The notes under the pieces: generated by a model
What the model saw: the letters and a program-made list of their open reading frames with translations, nothing else
Told to the model about the DNA's origin: nothing
Databases searched by the model: none
Part shown: in pieces, positions 50,834 through 59,446 of the stretch
Position numbering within the stretch: the stretch's first letter is position 1
Layout: every line of letters starts with the position of its first letter
Position numbers and translations under genes: made by a program
NCBI RefSeq assembly: GCF_034652275.1
Contig: NZ_JAXIWG010000003.1
Location: 434,001 to 498,000, forward strand
Length of the DNA stretch: 64,000 bases
Source of the DNA: Yoonia sp034652275
GTDB lineage: Bacteria; Pseudomonadota; Alphaproteobacteria; Rhodobacterales; Rhodobacteraceae
Reading direction: 5' to 3'

Positions 50834-52552
50834 TCAATCCTGCTCGAACGGGTCCCATTCATCCTCGACCTCGGGCAGCGCCTCGGCTTCGGCCTCTTGT
50901 GCCTTGCTGGCGGCGGTGCGGATGTCTGTGATGCGCGCCTTGGGGAAGGCTTTGAGCACGGCCTGCACCAGCGGATGCGCGCTGGCCTGATCGCGCAGGG
51001 TGGTTTCGGCTGCATCGCGGGTCTGGGCGATGGTCGGTGCGCCGCCTTCGCTGACGACAGAAATGGCCCAGCGGTTGCCTGTCCACAGTTGCAGCCGCGC
51101 GCCAAGCCTGCCCACCAGATCCGAGGCGGCATCCGCGGTCGGTTGCACGGTGATCCGGCCGGGCTGGTAGGACACAAGCTGAAGGCCGGTTTCAACCTCG
51201 ACCAGCAGTTTGACATCGCGGTGGCGGCGGATCAGCTCGACCACATCCTCGAACCGCGCGTAATGCTGCAGGCCATCGGGGGCGAGCGCGGGGGCTGTCT
51301 GCGCGCTGCCGTGGGTCACAGCGGTGCTGCGCGCGCTGGGGCCACCCGCAGGTGGGGCAGGCGGCACGCGCGCCGGGCTGGATGGCGGCGGGGTCGCGTC
51401 TTTGAGCTTGCGCACCAGATCGTCGGGGCTGGGCAGGTCGGCCACATGCGTCAGCCGGATCACCGCCATTTCAGCGGCCATCATCGCATTGGGGGCCATC
51501 GCTACCTCTTCCAAGGCTTTCAGCAGCATCTGCCACATCCGTGACAGCACGCGCATCGGCAGACCCTCGGCCATGGCTTGGCCGCGCGCGCGTTCATCGG
51601 GGCCGATTGTGGGATCGTTGGCGGCCTCGGGCGTGATCTTGACCACGCTGACCCAATGGCAGACTTCGGCTAGATCGCGCAGCACGGCCATGGGATCGGC
51701 GCCATCGGCATATTGGCCCGAAAGTTCCGTCAGCGCATCGGCGGCGCGGCCATGCAGGATCATGTCGAACAGGTCGAGCACACGGCCACGGTCCGCCAGC
51801 CCCAGCATGGCGCGGACCTGAGCCGCGCTGGTCTCGCCCGCGCCATGGCTGATCGCCTGATCGAGCAGCGATTGCGCATCACGCGCCGACCCTTCGGCGG
51901 CACGGGTAATCAGCGCCAGCGCGTCATCACTGATCTCTGCCCCTTCGGCGGTGGCGATCTTGCGCAAAAGCGCGATCTGGGTCTCAGGCTCGATCCGGCG
52001 CAGATCGAAGCGCTGGCAGCGCGACAGGACGGTTACCGGTACCTGCCGGATTTCGGTCGTCGCAAAAATGAATTTCACATGCGCGGGCGGTTCTTCCAAC
52101 GTCTTGAGCAGCGCGTTGAAGGCGTTTTTCGACAGCATGTGCACTTCGTCGATGATGTAGATTTTATAGCGAGCCGAGGCCGCGCGGTAATGCACAGAAT
52201 CGATAATCTCGCGGATATCGCCCACGCCGGTGCGGCTGGCGGCATCCATTTCCATCACATCGACATGCCGGCCTTCCATGATGGCCACACAATGTTCGCA
52301 GACACCGCAGGGGTCAGTCGTCGGCCCGCCTGTGCCGTCAGGGCCGATGCAGTTCATCCCCTTGGCGATGATCCGCGCAGTGGTGGTTTTGCCCGTCCCC
52401 CTGATCCCCGTCATCATAAAGGCCTGCGCGATCCGGTCGGCGGCAAAGGCATTGCGCAGCGTGCGCACCATCGCATCCTGCCCCACCAGATCGGCAAAGG
52501 TTTCAGGCCGGTATTTCCGGGCCAGCACTTGGTAACGGGGTTGATCGGTCAT
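50834..52552 (-). CDS. dnaX: DNA polymerase III subunits tau/gamma
   Basis: A 572-residue clamp-loader ATPase. Walker A is GIRGTGKTT (49-57), the zinc ligands are Cys68, 82, 85 and 88, Walker B/sensor DEVHMLSKNAFNALLKTLEEPP follows, with FIFATTEIRQVP. The C-terminal third (from about residue 375) is Pro/Ala-rich, then a tau-specific domain that ends in acidic EVEDEWDPFEQD. I see no A-rich slippery site typical of the E. coli frameshift. Start ATG 52552 matches the family (MTDQPRYQVLARKYRP). Confidence 0.96.
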   Translation of the reverse strand: MTDQPRYQVLARKYRPETFADLVGQDAMVRTLRNAFAADRIAQAFMMTGIRGTGKTTTARIIAKGMNCIGPDGTGGPTTDPCGVCEHCVAIMEGRHVDVMEMDAASRTGVGDIREIIDSVHYRAASARYKIYIIDEVHMLSKNAFNALLKTLEEPPAHVKFIFATTEIRQVPVTVLSRCQRFDLRRIEPETQIALLRKIATAEGAEISDDALALITRAAEGSARDAQSLLDQAISHGAGETSAAQVRAMLGLADRGRVLDLFDMILHGRAADALTELSGQYADGADPMAVLRDLAEVCHWVSVVKITPEAANDPTIGPDERARGQAMAEGLPMRVLSRMWQMLLKALEEVAMAPNAMMAAEMAVIRLTHVADLPSPDDLVRKLKDATPPPSSPARVPPAPPAGGPSARSTAVTHGSAQTAPALAPDGLQHYARFEDVVELIRRHRDVKLLVEVETGLQLVSYQPGRITVQPTADAASDLVGRLGARLQLWTGNRWAISVVSEGGAPTIAQTRDAAETTLRDQASAHPLVQAVLKAFPKARITDIRTAASKAQEAEAEALPEVEDEWDPFEQD

Positions 52553-52669
52553 GGTGGCTTTCGGGATTCGGGCGATGCCACAGCCTAGGGCCACGCGCGG
52601 CAGAGGTCCACCAAGCTGTTGCCGGTCAGCGCGCCATCGGGCAGGGTGCAGCCAAAGAAGGAGCCCCCG

Positions 52670-53125
52670 ATGCCGCAGTATCAGATTTTCGCCTTGCCCG
52701 TCGCGGGTGGCGTGCTCGCCCTCTCGCCTTTGCCGCAGGGTGATGCGGTGCAAGACCTGCTCGACTGGCGGCCCGATCTGGTCGTGTCGATGACAGGACA
52801 GGAGGAAATGGACAGGCTCGGCGCAGGTGATCTCGGCGCGGTCCTGCGCGCGGCAGGTGTCGCCTGGCATCACCTGCCGGTCGTAGATTACGGCACGCCG
52901 GCCAGCCCCGATGTCACCGTGATCGAAGGTGCGGCCCTTGCCACGCTGCGCGCGGGCGGCAAGGTGCTGACGCATTGCCGCGGTGGGTGCGGGCGGTCGG
53001 GGATGATGGCGCTGCGCCTGATGATCGCGGCGGGCGAAGATCCGGACGTCGCCCTGACCCGCCTGCGCGCGCTGCGTCCCTGTGCGGTGGAAACCGATGC
53101 ACAATTCGCTTGGGCGAAAGGTTAG
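52670..53125 (+). CDS. Protein-tyrosine/dual-specificity phosphatase-like protein
   Basis: A 151-residue cytoplasmic phosphatase. The P-loop is HCRGGCGRSG with Cys103 and Arg109 (CX5R), and the general acid is probably Asp73 in VVDYGTPASP. It resembles the compact CDKN3-like dual-specificity group. Substrate unknown. AAGGAG lies 6 bases before ATG 52670. It is divergent from dnaX and convergent with rsgA. Confidence 0.85.
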   Translation: MPQYQIFALPVAGGVLALSPLPQGDAVQDLLDWRPDLVVSMTGQEEMDRLGAGDLGAVLRAAGVAWHHLPVVDYGTPASPDVTVIEGAALATLRAGGKVLTHCRGGCGRSGMMALRLMIAAGEDPDVALTRLRALRPCAVETDAQFAWAKG

Positions 53126-53138
53126 GCAGCACGCTCAT

Positions 53139-53171
53139 CATCTTCCGAGCCCAAATATCCCCGCCGGAGGC
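53139..53171 (-). repeat. Dispersed mini-hairpin element, copy G
   Basis: Minus-strand copy identical to copies A and B over 33 bases; on the plus strand it is followed by CCAAAAGTTTTTAG. It sits between the convergent phosphatase and rsgA genes and may serve as a shared 3' end. Confidence 0.9.
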
Positions 53172-53195
53172 CCAAAAGTTTTTAGCTTCAGTGCG

Positions 53196-54233
53196 TCAGG
53201 ACTTCTGACGCGGCTTTTTGCTGCCTTTGCCCGTACGCCCCTGTTTGCGCAGCTTGTCGCGGGCTAGCGCGATGGCCTCGGTCGCTTGCGTGTTCTCGGA
53301 TTTCAGTTTCTTGAACCGCGCCAGCCTGTCGGGGTCGATCAGTCCGGCCTTCACTGCCTTTTGCACCGCACAGCCCGGCTCGCCCTCATGCGCGCAATCG
53401 CGGAATTTGCATTGTTCTGCCAGTTCCGAGATTTCGGGGAAGGTCGCGTCGATGCCGAAACCGACCTCGGCCAGCCCCAGCCCGCGCATGCCCGGCGTGT
53501 CGATCAGCCAGCCACCCGCCAGCATCCGGTGCAGTGACCTGCCGGTTGTTGTGTGCCGCCCGCGCGCGTCGTCATCGCGGATGTCGCGGGTCGCGGCATT
53601 GCCCCCCGTTAGCGCATTGGCAATCGTCGTCTTGCCCACGCCCGACGTGCCCGCCAGCGCCACGGTCTGCCCCGGCCCGCAATAGGGGGCGAATTGCGCG
53701 ACCAGATCCGCGCCTTTGGCATTGACCGCCAGCACATCGAGATCGCGGCCCAAGGCGCGCGCCTCGGTCGCAAAGCTTTCGGGGTCTTCTGCCAGATCCG
53801 CCTTGGTCAGCACGATCACAGGGCGCACGCCCGCGTCATGCGCCAGCGCCAGATAGCGTTCCAGCCGTGCGGGGTTGAAATCTGCATTGCAGGATGTGGT
53901 GATGAACAAGGTGTCCAGATTGGCCGCGATCAGCTGCTTGTCGCCGGTGTGGTATTCGGTGCCGCGCGACAGTTCTGTCTGCCGGTCCAGCACGCGGATC
54001 AGCCGGTATTGCGCGGGCGCGCAAAGCACGAAATCCCCCACCGCGACCACCGCAGTCGTCAGCCCCGGATCAAGCGTCAGGTCGATTGAACCGTCGGCGG
54101 TCAGGGCCACCACGCGGTCGCGATGCACATTGGCGATGCGGGCAGGGGTCAGGTCGGCGTCATCGGGGCCAAGCTGGCTTTGCTGGAACGCGTGCCAGCC
54201 AAGCGCGTCCAGCGCGGTGGGGGCCGTCACCAT
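53196..54233 (-). CDS. rsgA: Ribosome small-subunit GTPase RsgA
   Basis: A 345-residue circularly permuted GTPase that checks the late 30S decoding centre. G4 is VLTKADL, then G1 GTSGVGKTT (about 190-198), and G3 DTPGMRGLGL. The zinc-finger C-terminal domain has CKFRDCAHEGEPGC. A basic tail ends KGSKKPRQKS. ATG 54233 is chosen; ATG 54305 is possible but adds 24 residues without support. Confidence 0.93.
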   Translation of the reverse strand: MVTAPTALDALGWHAFQQSQLGPDDADLTPARIANVHRDRVVALTADGSIDLTLDPGLTTAVVAVGDFVLCAPAQYRLIRVLDRQTELSRGTEYHTGDKQLIAANLDTLFITTSCNADFNPARLERYLALAHDAGVRPVIVLTKADLAEDPESFATEARALGRDLDVLAVNAKGADLVAQFAPYCGPGQTVALAGTSGVGKTTIANALTGGNAATRDIRDDDARGRHTTTGRSLHRMLAGGWLIDTPGMRGLGLAEVGFGIDATFPEISELAEQCKFRDCAHEGEPGCAVQKAVKAGLIDPDRLARFKKLKSENTQATEAIALARDKLRKQGRTGKGSKKPRQKS

Positions 54234-54410
54234 TGCAGCCCGTTTGCGCGAAATTCGGTAATCGGAGTGACCTCTCGTTATGTTGATGGCACCCTGCGGG
54301 TCCATCGGACCTCATCGTAAGCAGCGCGGGCAGGTGCTGCAAGCCCGTTGCGGCCAGCGGAACGAACCGGCGTCACGCGGCGTTGTCCTCCAAACCAAAG
54401 GAGAAAACCC

Positions 54411-54584
54411 ATGGACCTGTTGCGCATCCTGATCGCCATTCTACTGCCGCCTGCCGGTGTCTTTCTGCAAGAAGGGCTGGGCAAGCATTTCTGGATCAAC
54501 ATCCTGTTGACCCTGCTGGGCTATATCCCCGGCATCGTGCATGCGGTCTATATCATCGCACGCGACGACCGCCGGACGAACTGA
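54411..54584 (+). CDS. Pmp3/YqaE-family membrane peptide
   Basis: A 57-residue, two-helix membrane protein of the UPF0057/Pmp3 family. It has MDLLRILIAILLPPAGVFLQEG and a second helix INILLTLLGYIPGIVHAVYII. Related proteins are induced by salt, cold or membrane stress. AAAGGAG lies 8 bases before ATG 54411. It converges on oxyR, with 15 bases between stops. Confidence 0.9.
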   Translation: MDLLRILIAILLPPAGVFLQEGLGKHFWINILLTLLGYIPGIVHAVYIIARDDRRTN

Positions 54585-54599
54585 CGCAGCCCTATGGCA

Positions 54600-55502
54600 T
54601 CAGTCGATGGCAAGACTGCCGCGCGCCTGCCGCAAGATCGCGGCGATTTCACGGAACCTGTCCGCATGCGGCGACGTCGCCCGCCACGCCAGCACGACGC
54701 GGCGCGGGCAGGCACCGGGCAGGGGTGTCAGCGCCAGATCATGCCCCCGCGCGATCCCCGCATCGACCGCAAGCTGGGGCAAAAGCGTGATGCCCAACCC
54801 TTCCTCGACCATCGACATCAGCGTGGGCAGGCTGGTTGCGGCAAAGGCGTCGCCGGCGGGGGCGGCCATATCGCTGTAAGCCTGCAAGGCATGACGTTGC
54901 AGGCAATGCCCTTTTTCCAGCAAAAGCAGTCTGGTCGTGGCGAGTTTCGCCCCCGTTACCTCGGGGTCGGATGCCAGCCTGTGGCCCAGCGGTGTGGCAA
55001 GCTGGTAGCCGTCCTCGAACAGCAGTTCGGTTGCGATGGCACCCGTGGGATGCGGCAGCGCGATCAGGATCAGGTCGAGCCGCCCAGCGATCAGCCCTTC
55101 GACCAACGTTTCCGTCAGTTCTTCGCGCAGAAAGATATGCTGGTCGGGCCAGCGCAGGCGCAGCAGGGGCAAGGCGCGTGGCACCAGAAACGGCCCAATC
55201 GTGGGGATTGCGCCCAGCCGCAGATCACCGCGCACCTGTCCTGCGTGTTCCTGCGCCAGTGTAGCAATATCTGCGACATCATTCAGCACGACACGGGCGC
55301 GGCGCACGATTTCGGCGCCCAAGGGTGTCATCATCACCGCCTGTTTGGATCTTTCGGCCAAAGGCACGCCCAGATGATCCTCCAACTCCTTTATCGCGCT
55401 CGACAGGGTGGGCTGGGTGACATGGCACATCTCTGCCGCGCGCGAAAAATTCAGCGTGTCGGACAGGGCAACAAGAAAGCGAAGCTGGCGCAGGGTCGTC
55501 AT
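54600..55502 (-). CDS. oxyR: OxyR-like hydrogen-peroxide-responsive LysR regulator
   Basis: A 300-residue LysR-type regulator. The DNA-binding domain has SRAAEMCHVTQPTLSSAIKELE (about 20-41). The sensing region keeps the peroxidatic cysteine in EKGHCLQRH (Cys200, like E. coli Cys199), but residue 209, where E. coli has the resolving Cys208, is tyrosine. So it may sense by sulfenic acid or another thiol rather than an intramolecular disulfide. It is divergent from a 1-Cys peroxiredoxin, with an ATAG-N7-CTAT site between, which supports the OxyR name. Confidence 0.85.
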   Translation of the reverse strand: MTTLRQLRFLVALSDTLNFSRAAEMCHVTQPTLSSAIKELEDHLGVPLAERSKQAVMMTPLGAEIVRRARVVLNDVADIATLAQEHAGQVRGDLRLGAIPTIGPFLVPRALPLLRLRWPDQHIFLREELTETLVEGLIAGRLDLILIALPHPTGAIATELLFEDGYQLATPLGHRLASDPEVTGAKLATTRLLLLEKGHCLQRHALQAYSDMAAPAGDAFAATSLPTLMSMVEEGLGITLLPQLAVDAGIARGHDLALTPLPGACPRRVVLAWRATSPHADRFREIAAILRQARGSLAID

Positions 55503-55514
55503 GGTCAGCGTGTA

Positions 55515-55529
55515 ATAGATTTCATCTAT
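55515..55529. promoter_or_regulatory. OxyR-type half-site pair ATAG-N7-CTAT
   Basis: ATAG (55515-55518), seven bases, CTAT (55526-55529), the OxyR dimer consensus. It lies 12 bases from the oxyR start and 85 from the peroxiredoxin start. A second ATAG-N7-CTAT expected for a tetramer is not seen at the standard spacing. Confidence 0.7.
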
Positions 55530-55613
55530 CACAACAAGTCAGACAATCAATTTCCTCAATGTGGTGTGGATGGCTATCTCTGCTGCATCGCAACCAGAAC
55601 CCCAGAGGACGCC

Positions 55614-56264
55614 ATGCTTGATACCGCCCACACCCCCGCCGGCCTGCCACGGATGAACGAACCCGCCCCCGATTTCACGGCGCTGACCACGCATGGCATG
55701 AAATCGCTGGCCGACTACAAAGGCAAATGGCTGATCCTGTTTTCGCATCCGGCGGATTTCACCCCTGTCTGCACCACCGAATTCATGGCCTTCGCCCGCC
55801 GTGCCGATGATTTTGCGGCGCTCAACACCGCACTGCTGGGCTTGTCCATCGACAGCCACTACGCGCATATCGCATGGGTCCGGTCGATCGAGCAGAGCTT
55901 CGGCGTCAAGATCGATTTCCCGATCATCGCTGATCTGGATATGAAGGTGGCGCAGGCTTACGGCATGATCCAGCCCGGTGCCTCGGACACGCAAGCCGTG
56001 CGCGCGACCTTTGTGATCGACCCCGACGGCAATCTGCGGGCCATGGTCTATTACCCGATGACCAACGGCCGCTCGATTGACGAATTCTACCGCCTGATCG
56101 TGGCGCTGCAGACCTCGGCCGAACACAAGGTCGCCACACCCGAGAACTGGGTGCCGGGCCAGCCGGTGATCGTGCCGACCCCGCAGACCACGCAAGCGGC
56201 TGACGCGCGGATGACCGAAGGGCTGGATACCGTCGATTGGTATTTCAGCACCAAGACACTGTAA
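55614..56264 (+). CDS. 1-Cys peroxiredoxin (Prx6 type)
   Basis: A 216-residue peroxiredoxin that reduces peroxides. The peroxidatic Cys53 is in DFTPVCTTE. No second resolving cysteine is present in the expected place, so it is 1-Cys type. The length and the C-terminal dimer region are those of the Prx6/AhpC-TSA group. AGAGGAC lies before ATG 55614. It is divergent from oxyR and followed after 59 bases by an MBL-fold gene, with a hairpin between. Confidence 0.93.
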   Translation: MLDTAHTPAGLPRMNEPAPDFTALTTHGMKSLADYKGKWLILFSHPADFTPVCTTEFMAFARRADDFAALNTALLGLSIDSHYAHIAWVRSIEQSFGVKIDFPIIADLDMKVAQAYGMIQPGASDTQAVRATFVIDPDGNLRAMVYYPMTNGRSIDEFYRLIVALQTSAEHKVATPENWVPGQPVIVPTPQTTQAADARMTEGLDTVDWYFSTKTL

Positions 56265-56281
56265 CACCAAGACCAAGACAG

Positions 56282-56304
56282 CGCGCCCGGCCAGCCCGGG
56301 TGCG
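56282..56304 (+). promoter_or_regulatory. Hairpin between peroxiredoxin and MBL-fold genes
   Basis: CGCGCCCGG-CCAGC-CCGGGTGCG, a 9-bp stem with one G-T pair. It lies 17 bases after the peroxiredoxin stop. Without a T-run it may attenuate rather than end transcription into the next gene. Confidence 0.4.
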
Positions 56305-56323
56305 TGACCTGAAAGGATAAGCC

Positions 56324-57196
56324 ATGACACAGTCACCAAAAGTCGCCGCCTTCTGGGATGCACCGACCGGAAGCTGGCAATATGTTTTCCACGATCCCGC
56401 CACGATGAAAGGGGCCATTGTCGATCCGGTCTGGAACTTTGATCCGCTGTCGGGTGCGACCAGCATCAGCGATGCGCAGAAACTGCTGGATTATGTGCAA
56501 AAGACCGGCATCGACGTGGAATGGGTGCTCGATACGCATCCACACGCCGACCATTTTTCCGCCGGTGTCTGGCTGAAACAGAAACTGGGGGCCAAGACCG
56601 GCATCGGCGAACATGTCGTCAAGGTGCAGGCGCTGTGGAAGGATATCTACAATCTCGGCGATGATGTCCCGACCGACGGCAGCCAGTGGGACCACCTGTT
56701 CGCAGACGGCGACACGTTCATGGTCGGCAATCTGGCGGTGAAGGTGATGTTTTCACCCGGTCACACGATGGCCTCGGTCAGCTATGTCGTGGGCGATGCG
56801 GCCTTTGTACATGACACGCTGATGATGCCCGACAGCGGCACCAGCCGCGCGGATTTTCCGGGCGGGTCGTCGGCGGCTCTTTACGACAGCCTGATGCAGA
56901 TCTTGGCGCTGCCCGATGACACGCGACTGTATGTTGGCCATGATTACGCGCCGGACCGTGAAGCGGCCTGCATGGCGACCGTCGCAGAGCATCGCGCACG
57001 CAACATCCATCTGGCCGACAGCCCCGACAAAGTGGCGTTTCAGGCCCGCCGCGATGCCCGCGATGCGACCCTGCCGCTGCCCAAGCTGATGCTGGCCGCC
57101 TTGCAGGTCAATATCCGCGGCGGCCGAGCGCCAAAGGCTGAAAGCAACGGGCGCAGCTACCTAAAGCTGCCGCTCGATTATTTCGAGGCGCGCTGA
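56324..57196 (+). CDS. MBL-fold metallohydrolase, persulfide dioxygenase / Blh-like
   Basis: A 290-residue metallo-beta-lactamase-fold enzyme of the glyoxalase II/ETHE1-like branch. The metal ligands are H72, H74, D76 and H77 (THPHADH), H147 (SPGHT), D170 and H206 (YVGHDY). ADFPGG near 177 resembles the ETHE1 motif. Related Blh/ETHE1 proteins oxidise sulfane sulfur or persulfides. GAAAGGA lies 7 bases before ATG 56324. Likely co-transcribed with the peroxiredoxin under OxyR. Confidence 0.85.
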   Translation: MTQSPKVAAFWDAPTGSWQYVFHDPATMKGAIVDPVWNFDPLSGATSISDAQKLLDYVQKTGIDVEWVLDTHPHADHFSAGVWLKQKLGAKTGIGEHVVKVQALWKDIYNLGDDVPTDGSQWDHLFADGDTFMVGNLAVKVMFSPGHTMASVSYVVGDAAFVHDTLMMPDSGTSRADFPGGSSAALYDSLMQILALPDDTRLYVGHDYAPDREAACMATVAEHRARNIHLADSPDKVAFQARRDARDATLPLPKLMLAALQVNIRGGRAPKAESNGRSYLKLPLDYFEAR

Positions 57197-57215
57197 TAAT
57201 GGCGGAGCGGTGGCG

Positions 57216-59135
57216 CTACCTGTCTTGCGCCATCGCCCGGAAGCGGCCCATCCAGTCGTTCACGCGACCCAGATGGGCGCTGCCTTCGTTGCTCAGATGG
57301 CCGAAATCCATGTAGACAAAAGTGCCGTCCTGCATTGCGTCGCACATGCCGTTCCGGCAGAAATCGTCGTGCAGCCAATAGACCGGGACCTCTTCGGCCA
57401 CCATGCGCAGCATGACATCAACAGCACTGTCGGCGCGCAAGGCAAAGTCGCAGGTGGCCTCGTCCATGCCGAAATAGACGCTGCGCATCAGGCATTGCCC
57501 GATGTTCCAGCCCGTGCGTGGCATCGGCGATACGATGATGACATCGGCCCCTGTTTCACGGATCGCCTGCGCGGTCGCGATCAGTTGCTCCGCGACAAAG
57601 GGCAGGTCCGGTCCGGGGATCAGGTCACCGCTGGCGGCTTGCAAGCCATCCCGAAACAGATGGTCGAACGGCGATGACAGCACGACCAGCCGCAGATCGG
57701 TCTGCGCCCGCACCCACGCCAGCACGCGGTCGTTGAAAGCGATACACCCCTCTGCCCAGCCTTGGGTGAACACTTGTGCGATGCCTAGAACGGGCGCGCA
57801 GCTTTGCAGTGTGAATTGCTGCATCCCGAGGCTGGCTTCGCTGGCGATCATGCCCGGTGCCAGATGGCCGGCAAAGCTGTCGCCCCATAGCAGCACGTCA
57901 GGTGTGGGCGATGTCAGACAGGGCGGGGCGGCGATATAGTTCCCCATACAATCGCGATGCAGCCCGGGATTCGGGGCCAGCCTGTTGTCGAGCGTGGCAA
58001 AGCTGATCTCGCCGTTCTTGCGCGAGGGAAACCCGTCACCCAGATGCACGACAAGGCCGATGGCGACGATCAAGGCACCAAAGGTCCCGCTGGCAAGGAA
58101 AACATGGCGCTGTGACCGCAGCAGAGGGGTGCTGCGGTTGCGGAAAGGCTGTTCGACCCAGTACCACGTGGCCCAGGCCAGCAGCAATGCCGCACAAGCT
58201 AGACCCAGCATCAGCGCTTCGCTTGGCTCTGTGGTGCTGCGCAGGCGGGCGAAGGCGAACAGGGGTTGGTGCCAAAGATAGGCGCTGTAGGAAATCAGGC
58301 CGATCCCGACGAAACCGCGTGTCGCCAGCACCCGTGCGGCCCAAGTGCGCTGCCCCGCGAACAGGATGACCAGCGCGGTGCCACCGACCGGCAGCAGCGC
58401 ATAGACACCCGGAAAAGGTGTCTGGTCGTCGAATGTAAAGACAGCGAATACGATCAGACCAAGCCCAAGCGCGGCAAGGGGTTCGTTTGACCGCTGCGCG
58501 CGGCCATAGGTCAGAAAGGCGCAAACCGACCCGACAAGCAATTCCCATGCGCGTGTGGTGATCAGATAGAAATTCGCGTCGGGGTCGCGGCGTCCGGTCA
58601 GTTCCGACAACAGCAGGCTGCAGACCGCAACCGCGATGATTCCCCACAGCAGACGGGTGCGACCAAAGCGCCAGCCCCACAGCAGGAACACCGGAAACAG
58701 CAGGTAGAACTGTTCTTCGACAGCAAGGCTCCATGTGTGCAGCAGCGGCTTCAACTCGGCGGCGGCGGCGAAATAGCCGCCTTCGAGCCAGAACAGGACA
58801 TTCGATCCGAAAAAGACCACCGCGATCAGGCTTTGCCCGAAAGCCTGCAACTGCGAAGGCAACATCCACATGTAGGCGAAAGGCAGACAGGCCAGCATGA
58901 CGACAAACAGGGCGGGCAGAATCCGGCGGGCGCGGCGTTCGTAGAACCGCAGGATCGAAAAATGGCCCTGCGCCATCTCGTCGATCAGGATGCGGGTAAT
59001 CAGATAGCCGCTGATCACAAAGAAAACGTCCACGCCGACAAAGCCGCCGCTGAATGCGCTGAAACCGGCGTGAAACAGGATGACGGGCAATACGGCGATC
59101 GCGCGCAATCCGTCGATCTCTCTTCTATAGTGCAT
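57216..59135 (-). CDS. Membrane acyltransferase fused to an SGNH domain (OatA-like)
   Basis: A 639-residue integral membrane protein. The N-terminal acyltransferase-3 domain (about residues 1-360) has about ten helices. It begins YRREIDGLRAIAVLPVILFHAG and includes VFFVISGYLITRIL and EEQFYLLFPVFL. The C-terminal part (about 420-639) is an SGNH hydrolase-like domain with LLWGDSFAGHL and a final DFGHLSNEG. These O-acylate cell-surface polysaccharides. ATG 59135 or 59144 may be used; neither has a Shine-Dalgarno. It is divergent from the periplasmic glucan operon. Confidence 0.9.
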   Translation of the reverse strand: MHYRREIDGLRAIAVLPVILFHAGFSAFSGGFVGVDVFFVISGYLITRILIDEMAQGHFSILRFYERRARRILPALFVVMLACLPFAYMWMLPSQLQAFGQSLIAVVFFGSNVLFWLEGGYFAAAAELKPLLHTWSLAVEEQFYLLFPVFLLWGWRFGRTRLLWGIIAVAVCSLLLSELTGRRDPDANFYLITTRAWELLVGSVCAFLTYGRAQRSNEPLAALGLGLIVFAVFTFDDQTPFPGVYALLPVGGTALVILFAGQRTWAARVLATRGFVGIGLISYSAYLWHQPLFAFARLRSTTEPSEALMLGLACAALLLAWATWYWVEQPFRNRSTPLLRSQRHVFLASGTFGALIVAIGLVVHLGDGFPSRKNGEISFATLDNRLAPNPGLHRDCMGNYIAAPPCLTSPTPDVLLWGDSFAGHLAPGMIASEASLGMQQFTLQSCAPVLGIAQVFTQGWAEGCIAFNDRVLAWVRAQTDLRLVVLSSPFDHLFRDGLQAASGDLIPGPDLPFVAEQLIATAQAIRETGADVIIVSPMPRTGWNIGQCLMRSVYFGMDEATCDFALRADSAVDVMLRMVAEEVPVYWLHDDFCRNGMCDAMQDGTFVYMDFGHLSNEGSAHLGRVNDWMGRFRAMAQDR

Positions 59136-59446
59136 TGAGGCCATGTGTCTGGGCTGGATCGCGTTGCGCCGACACCTAGCACCCGTACCCCGAGCTGGAT
59201 AGAAAAATCGCACCCCGGCGGGCGGTTGCGGCAAACCGTGCTGTCGCATCCCGTGATGCTTGAAATTCGGGCAGGCACCCGTTGCGGGGGGCTGGAAACC
59301 GGCGGAACCAAGCCTATTTTCAATACGTTGCGTCGTGGCTTCTTGTGCTTTGCTGCACTGCCGCAATATGAGCAGCAATCGCACGCGCACAGGCGAATCG
59401 CCTGACGCGGTGATCGCTTGAAAAATCGGATGATCTGGGGACTTAC
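59136..59446. other. 311-base divergent promoter region between acyltransferase and opgG
   Basis: It must contain promoters for both directions. I see no repeat-family copy, no clear inverted repeat and no convincing -35/-10 pair. TTGAAA near 59418 is too close to the start to be the opgG promoter. Confidence 0.4.

Noticed and set aside
50834..52552. Programmed frameshift in dnaX as in E. coli
   Set aside because: No A-rich slippery heptamer with a downstream stem seen; gamma, if made, would need another route.
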